Source: Agrocybe praecox
Taxonomy: Eukaryota; Basidiomycota; Agaricomycetes; Agaricales; Agrocybaceae
Direction of reading: 5' to 3'
NCBI GenBank assembly: GCA_964017145.1
Contig: CAXHKQ010000245.1
Span: 1 to 12,248 of the forward strand
DNA length: 12,248 nt
Position 1 is the first letter of the stretch; each line of letters starts with the position of its first letter. The translations under genes were made by a program, and so were the position numbers. Under the pieces are notes generated by a model. That model worked only from the letters and a program-made list of their open reading frames with translations, did not search any database and was not told the DNA's origin. Below, in pieces: positions 9,721 to 12,248 of this stretch.

Positions 9721-9736
9721 CGGTTATTAATAACCG
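9721..9736. repeat. Perfect 16-base palindrome
   Basis: CGGTTATTAATAACCG equals its own reverse complement. The centre carries overlapping ATTA/TAAT cores, suited to a homeodomain dimer or another symmetric DNA-binding protein. No partner gene is evident nearby. Confidence 0.6.
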
Positions 9737-9773
9737 TTGTCATGTGTACAAATCGACCCGAGCAGCTACCGAA

Positions 9774-9801
9774 TGCTGCTGCTGCTGGCTGCTGGCTGCT
9801 T
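9774..9801. repeat. (CTG)n / GCTGGCT repeat
   Basis: Several CTG units are followed by three GGCTGCT-like units. It produces the Cys/Ala-rich part of a spurious frame. Confidence 0.7.
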
Positions 9802-10237
9802 CTGCGGTAGTGCGGATCCGTGTCGCTACTCGCCGCCGCTGCTTCAGTTCATGTGCGCGCGAGCGTGCGCGCATGAAGTATGTGTTGGTGTGTGTGTGTG
9901 TATTGTGCGCGCAGCTCGGCTCGACGCATCGTCCACGTCCACGTCCACCCGTATCCGTGTCGCCGTTGAACGCGCGCGGTCGAACGCGCACACGCATCGC
10001 CACTTTGAGCACTGTCACCGCCGCCGCCACCGCAAGTGTCAAATCAGTTCAGAATCAACTTGGGTTCGCTTTTATTTTCACGTCCTCCTTTGTTGGATGC
10101 GTGGTTTGATCTTCGTGTGTATTGTATTTATTATATCTTTTCACATTTCGCATCGGGATATTGTAAGCACTCAGAAATGGTTTGAGAAATGAGGCGCTAT
10201 CCTGTAGGTAAGTTGAAATCAAAACAATACTCATATC

Positions 10238-10552
10238 TCACTTGACTAAATTGGGCACTGCGTGAATGATCTTTATTTTGACAGAGGGAATATGTCTGAA
10301 TGTCTTGTTTTGTCTTTTTTTAAGTGGAACCAGGTACAGAAATGATTGAATATTATTGATGCCTCTGATGTACCCTGGAATGATTCCAATGAACGCAGAG
10401 AATATCTTACTCGACTGATTTGACACTTTGTGAATGTCTTTGACGCCGCAGTAAAAATAAGCATTGTCTCCCGTGTGTTCATGTGTATATTGACAATCTA
10501 CAATAGTGCATGTAATTGAGTAACATTCTACACTAAGCACCAGGATTATCAT
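10238..10552 (-). CDS. Candidate small secreted, possibly LRR-like protein (partial or broken)
   Basis: A 104-residue minus-strand frame with non-repetitive, protein-like composition. It starts with a short hydrophobic leader (MIILVLSVECYS), a plausible signal peptide, followed by a Cys-containing segment (CTIVDCQYTHEH ... NAYFYCGVKDI). The tail TFRHIPSVKIKIIHAVPNLVK resembles one leucine-rich repeat with the pattern IP-x-x-x-I-x-x-PNL, as found in secreted insect LRR proteins. The frame ends AAG TGA, where GTGAGA (10236-10241) is a good splice donor, so it may be a first exon. The nearest acceptor (CTACAG, 10202-10207) would make a 40-base intron and lead to a stop after about ten residues, suggesting another acceptor or a pseudogene. 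The family is not firmly recognised and no upstream promoter is identified. Confidence 0.35.
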   Translation of the reverse strand: MIILVLSVECYSITCTIVDCQYTHEHTGDNAYFYCGVKDIHKVSNQSSKIFSAFIGIIPGYIRGINNIQSFLYLVPLKKRQNKTFRHIPSVKIKIIHAVPNLVK

Positions 10553-10723
10553 TAAAATGAATAAGTAATCATAGAACAGTTCTTAATGTGGCAAAAACTG
10601 TCAAGTCTATGACTGTTAGTTAATTTTACATACCTATGTTGTGATTCAGAAAGACATAAGACAATTGTAAGACAATTGTTTGTAGTTGAAAATAGAAGAC
10701 ATTTGCTATGTTCGCATGTGATA
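10553..10723. other. Short AT-rich spacer
   Basis: Lies between the minus-strand candidate and the mariner left end. It would hold the promoter or upstream exon boundary of that candidate. The only structured feature is the tandem repeat at 10657. Confidence 0.4.
10657..10678. repeat. 11-base tandem duplication
   Basis: Two exact copies of TAAGACAATTG. Confidence 0.85.
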
Positions 10724-10746
10724 ACAGTTGGGCTGGAAAATTAGTA
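10724..10746 (+). repeat. Mariner left terminal inverted repeat
   Basis: 23 bases starting ACAGTTGGGCTGG. It pairs with 11388-11410 with three mismatches. Confidence 0.75.
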
Positions 10747-11049
10747 TCATTTAATTGATAGAGTGCCACTACACTGTTTTGCATATTTTTTATAGTTAGT
10801 ACCAACCATCAAACGATACGAAAAACAAGTTGACATCTTAAAATATTTTGGTTCGTTTGATATATCAATTTAATTGTAGCAACTTTTGTCATTGCGAACA
10901 TATTAAAAAATGCGAATATCGTGTTCTCGTGAAGCACTGTTTTCTGATGGGATTGAGAACAAATGGTGGCAAGATGTGTTGTTAAATTGTTATTCGTTTT
11001 CTGTTAGGATATATCGTGCGAGAGCTATTCGCAAAATCTGCTGTCCAAC

Positions 11050-11361
11050 CAGAACAATACGACACTCACAAGTCGATGAGAAGGATGGCCAAAATCAATG
11101 GAAAGAGCTTTGGAATGTTGCCTTATCTTTGGTATTATCCAGATATGGCCCTCGGCGACTATTTTCTGTTTTCAGGCCTCAAAATAGTGCTCACTGGAAA
11201 GATACATAGCATCGATACGGGAGTTATTGCAGAAAAATGTATATTTCGAGAAAATAATGAAATCCTTCTATACGAAGAGCATCGACAAGTTGAGAGACCG
11301 CAATATTCATCGTACCTTCCTTCAATGGAACTATGTCGATTATTCAAAAAGAATGTCATGA
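11050..11361 (+). pseudogene. Mariner transposase C-terminal remnant, frameshifted
   Basis: The catalytic-core end of a mariner transposase, dead. AACAAT at 11053 stands where the second catalytic Asp-Asn (DNAP-x-H) belongs, with Asp apparently changed to Asn. One base appears lost before CACAAGTCG, then RMAKINGKSF and LPYLWYYPDMALGDYFLF follow (family pattern LPHPPYSPDLAPSDYFLF), with the third Asp at 11157-11159. Allowing for the lost base, the catalytic positions are 35 codons apart, that is 34 residues between them, the DD34D signature of mariner. A second frame change near 11262 leads into SFYTKSIDKLRDRN and QWNYVDYS, the usual C-terminal end, with a stop at 11359. Just upstream (about 10930-10990) SDGIENKWWQDV faintly resembles another mariner C-terminus. 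Confidence 0.7.
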
Positions 11362-11387
11362 AAAATGTGTGTTTTACTACAAAACGG

Positions 11388-11410
11388 TACGAATTTTCCA
11401 GTCCTACTGT
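11388..11410 (-). repeat. Mariner right terminal inverted repeat
   Basis: Ends in GAATTTTCCAGTCCTACTGT. It is the partner of the left repeat at 10724-10746. Confidence 0.75.
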
Positions 11411-11434
11411 TTGTTTCGATGTACAAAACAGTAG
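11404..11434. repeat. Short hairpin overlapping the mariner right end
   Basis: CTACTGTTTGT and ACAAAACAGTAG pair almost perfectly (one bulged A) around an eight-base loop. It straddles the presumed element boundary. Confidence 0.6.
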
Positions 11435-12248
11435 TTCACAATTAATTAATTTTTTTATGGATGATTTTCATCTTGCGTAATATCTCACTCGACCATCCAA
11501 CTTGGCACCAAGAAAATGTCGATGTCGGTGCACGACAAAAAATATTCGCCGTCTTTAGTGTGTGTGTGTGCTTCTCAAATTGACGAACAGTCCGTGTGCA
11601 GACGAAACGATAACTACCGGTTTGAAAGCACAACGTTTTACTTGAACACACATACACACACATCGGCATACATGGTGCAATTGCGCATGGATGGGGGGAA
11701 CTGGCGCGCGTAGCCGCCCTCCGGTACCGCCGGTCCGCCCGGCGAACCCCAACTCTCCCGGGCTGTCAAAACGGATATCAATCAGAGAGCTGTCAGTCGA
11801 AATATGCACTCTGGTACACGCCGACTGCTACTAATAACGATTGCACTTGTTATGTACATGTGCATTTTGGACAGGTTGTGTGAGTGTGTGTGTATGTGTG
11901 CCTGGAGTTAAACCGGACGCCGGTGAAGTGCATGAAACATGCATGAGCACCTGAGTGCATGATAAGAGGGTTTTCAATAGGAACGCTCGATATCTGTCAG
12001 TAGGTAACTTTATAGCTATTATATCTTGATACTGCGTATTCGGAAAATTCAACACAAGACATATTTTGTCGCCAGCAATTTTATTTGATACAAAACTACA
12101 GAACATATTCCATTTAATATAACAATTGTAGCTGTGGCCCTCCAGGCACTTCAAATGTGTTTCGATACTCTATATTTGTATGAAATGGTTCATATAGTCA
12201 GACTTATCATTTGTGAATATCTCCGCCCTTCAGGCCAGATGGCCAGAT
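11435..12248. other. Intergenic tail, no supportable gene
   Basis: It contains TG/CA repeats at 11558-11571, 11645-11661 and 11879-11899, a GC-rich island at 11688-11772, and a final GGCCAGAT doublet at 12233-12248. The minus-strand frame over 11831-12154 has no family resemblance, its first ATG is internal, and half of it runs through CA repeats. Confidence 0.5.
11688..11772. other. GC-rich island in AT-rich DNA
   Basis: About 85 bases dominated by CCG, CGG and CCC words (GCCGCCCTCCGGTACCGCCG) between microsatellite and AT-rich DNA. It is bounded on the right by two GCTGTCA copies (11761 and 11790). Composition differs sharply from both sides, which suggests an inserted fragment or regulatory island. 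Origin unknown. Confidence 0.4.

Larger units (their letters stand above)
9617..10201. other. Intergenic, simple-repeat rich
   Basis: GC-rich simple sequence (GCCGCT, GTC, CTG, TGTG) fills most of 9630-10030 and yields Cys/Arg-rich frames on both strands (for example 9687-10109 and 9737-10192) that I take as artefacts. The final 150 bases are AT-rich and could hold a second exon of the minus-strand candidate gene to the right. Confidence 0.45.
10724..11410 (+). mobile_element. Internally deleted mariner (DD34D) transposon, 687 bp
   Basis: The left end ACAGTTGGGCTGGAAAATTA at 10724 and the right end at 11388-11410 form a 23-base terminal inverted repeat that differs at only three positions. 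TA lies directly before the left end (10722-10723); the right flank no longer shows TA. Full mariners are near 1.3 kb, so roughly half is missing, mostly the N-terminal transposase region. The C-terminal transposase remnant ends about 30 bases before the right repeat, as in intact mariners. The element lies on the + strand. Confidence 0.75.

Noticed and set aside
9687..10192. 140- and 151-residue + strand frames
   Set aside because: Cys/Arg/Thr-rich translations of CTG, TG and CG simple repeats. Frames are open on both strands at once.
11831..12154. Minus-strand 107-codon frame
   Set aside because: It begins at TTG, the first ATG is internal, and the last third is translated CA repeat. The middle part (SNKIAGDKICLVLNFP) looks protein-like but matches no family I know.

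Overview
The window looks like insect nuclear DNA, most likely from a dipteran (a mosquito-like or other lower fly is favoured, but this is inference). The evidence is a complete homeobox gene of the engrailed type whose N-terminus ([15 protein letters not shown]) and C-terminus ([14 protein letters not shown]) closely match dipteran Engrailed as I know it. It has a phase-0 intron inside the homeobox and is surrounded by non-coding DNA rich in CA/TG microsatellites and decayed Tc1/mariner-type transposons. Nothing looks bacterial, plasmid or viral.

Layout. About 1-2920 is the 5' flanking region: no genes, many GCGT/CA/TG simple repeats, a consensus FTZ-F1 site at 1336, and GAGA-type and PHO-type (GCCAT) motifs that resemble a Polycomb response element close to the promoter. 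A TCAGTC initiator candidate lies at 2925. The engrailed coding sequence is 3353-4864 joined to 4986-5234 (586 residues) on the + strand. Its 3' UTR runs to roughly 6170, with an AU-rich element, a K-box-like microRNA site and a poly(A) signal at 6148.

Downstream, 6.5-11.4 kb is a transposon graveyard. It holds a ~0.75 kb non-autonomous element whose terminal motif occurs four times in an IR/DR-like arrangement (6566-7318). A 1248-bp Tc1/mariner-type element with TA flanks (8367-9614) follows, carrying transposase remnants on the minus strand and a possible nested TTAA-flanked insert. A 687-bp internally deleted mariner (10724-11410) still shows its terminal repeats and the DD34D spacing. Between the last two is a minus-strand open frame (10238-10552) that reads like the first exon of a small secreted, possibly leucine-rich-repeat, protein, or a broken copy of one. 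The last 0.8 kb holds microsatellites and a GC-rich island but no supportable gene.

The one confident gene is engrailed, a segment-polarity transcription factor. Its expected paralogue invected is not in the window. The upstream motifs are those expected from pair-rule activation (Ftz with FTZ-F1) and Polycomb/Trithorax maintenance, but they are sequence matches only. I found no convincing wholly new system. The most informative leads are the FTZ-F1 site, the PRE-like motif block, the IR/DR element and the minus-strand secreted-protein frame.
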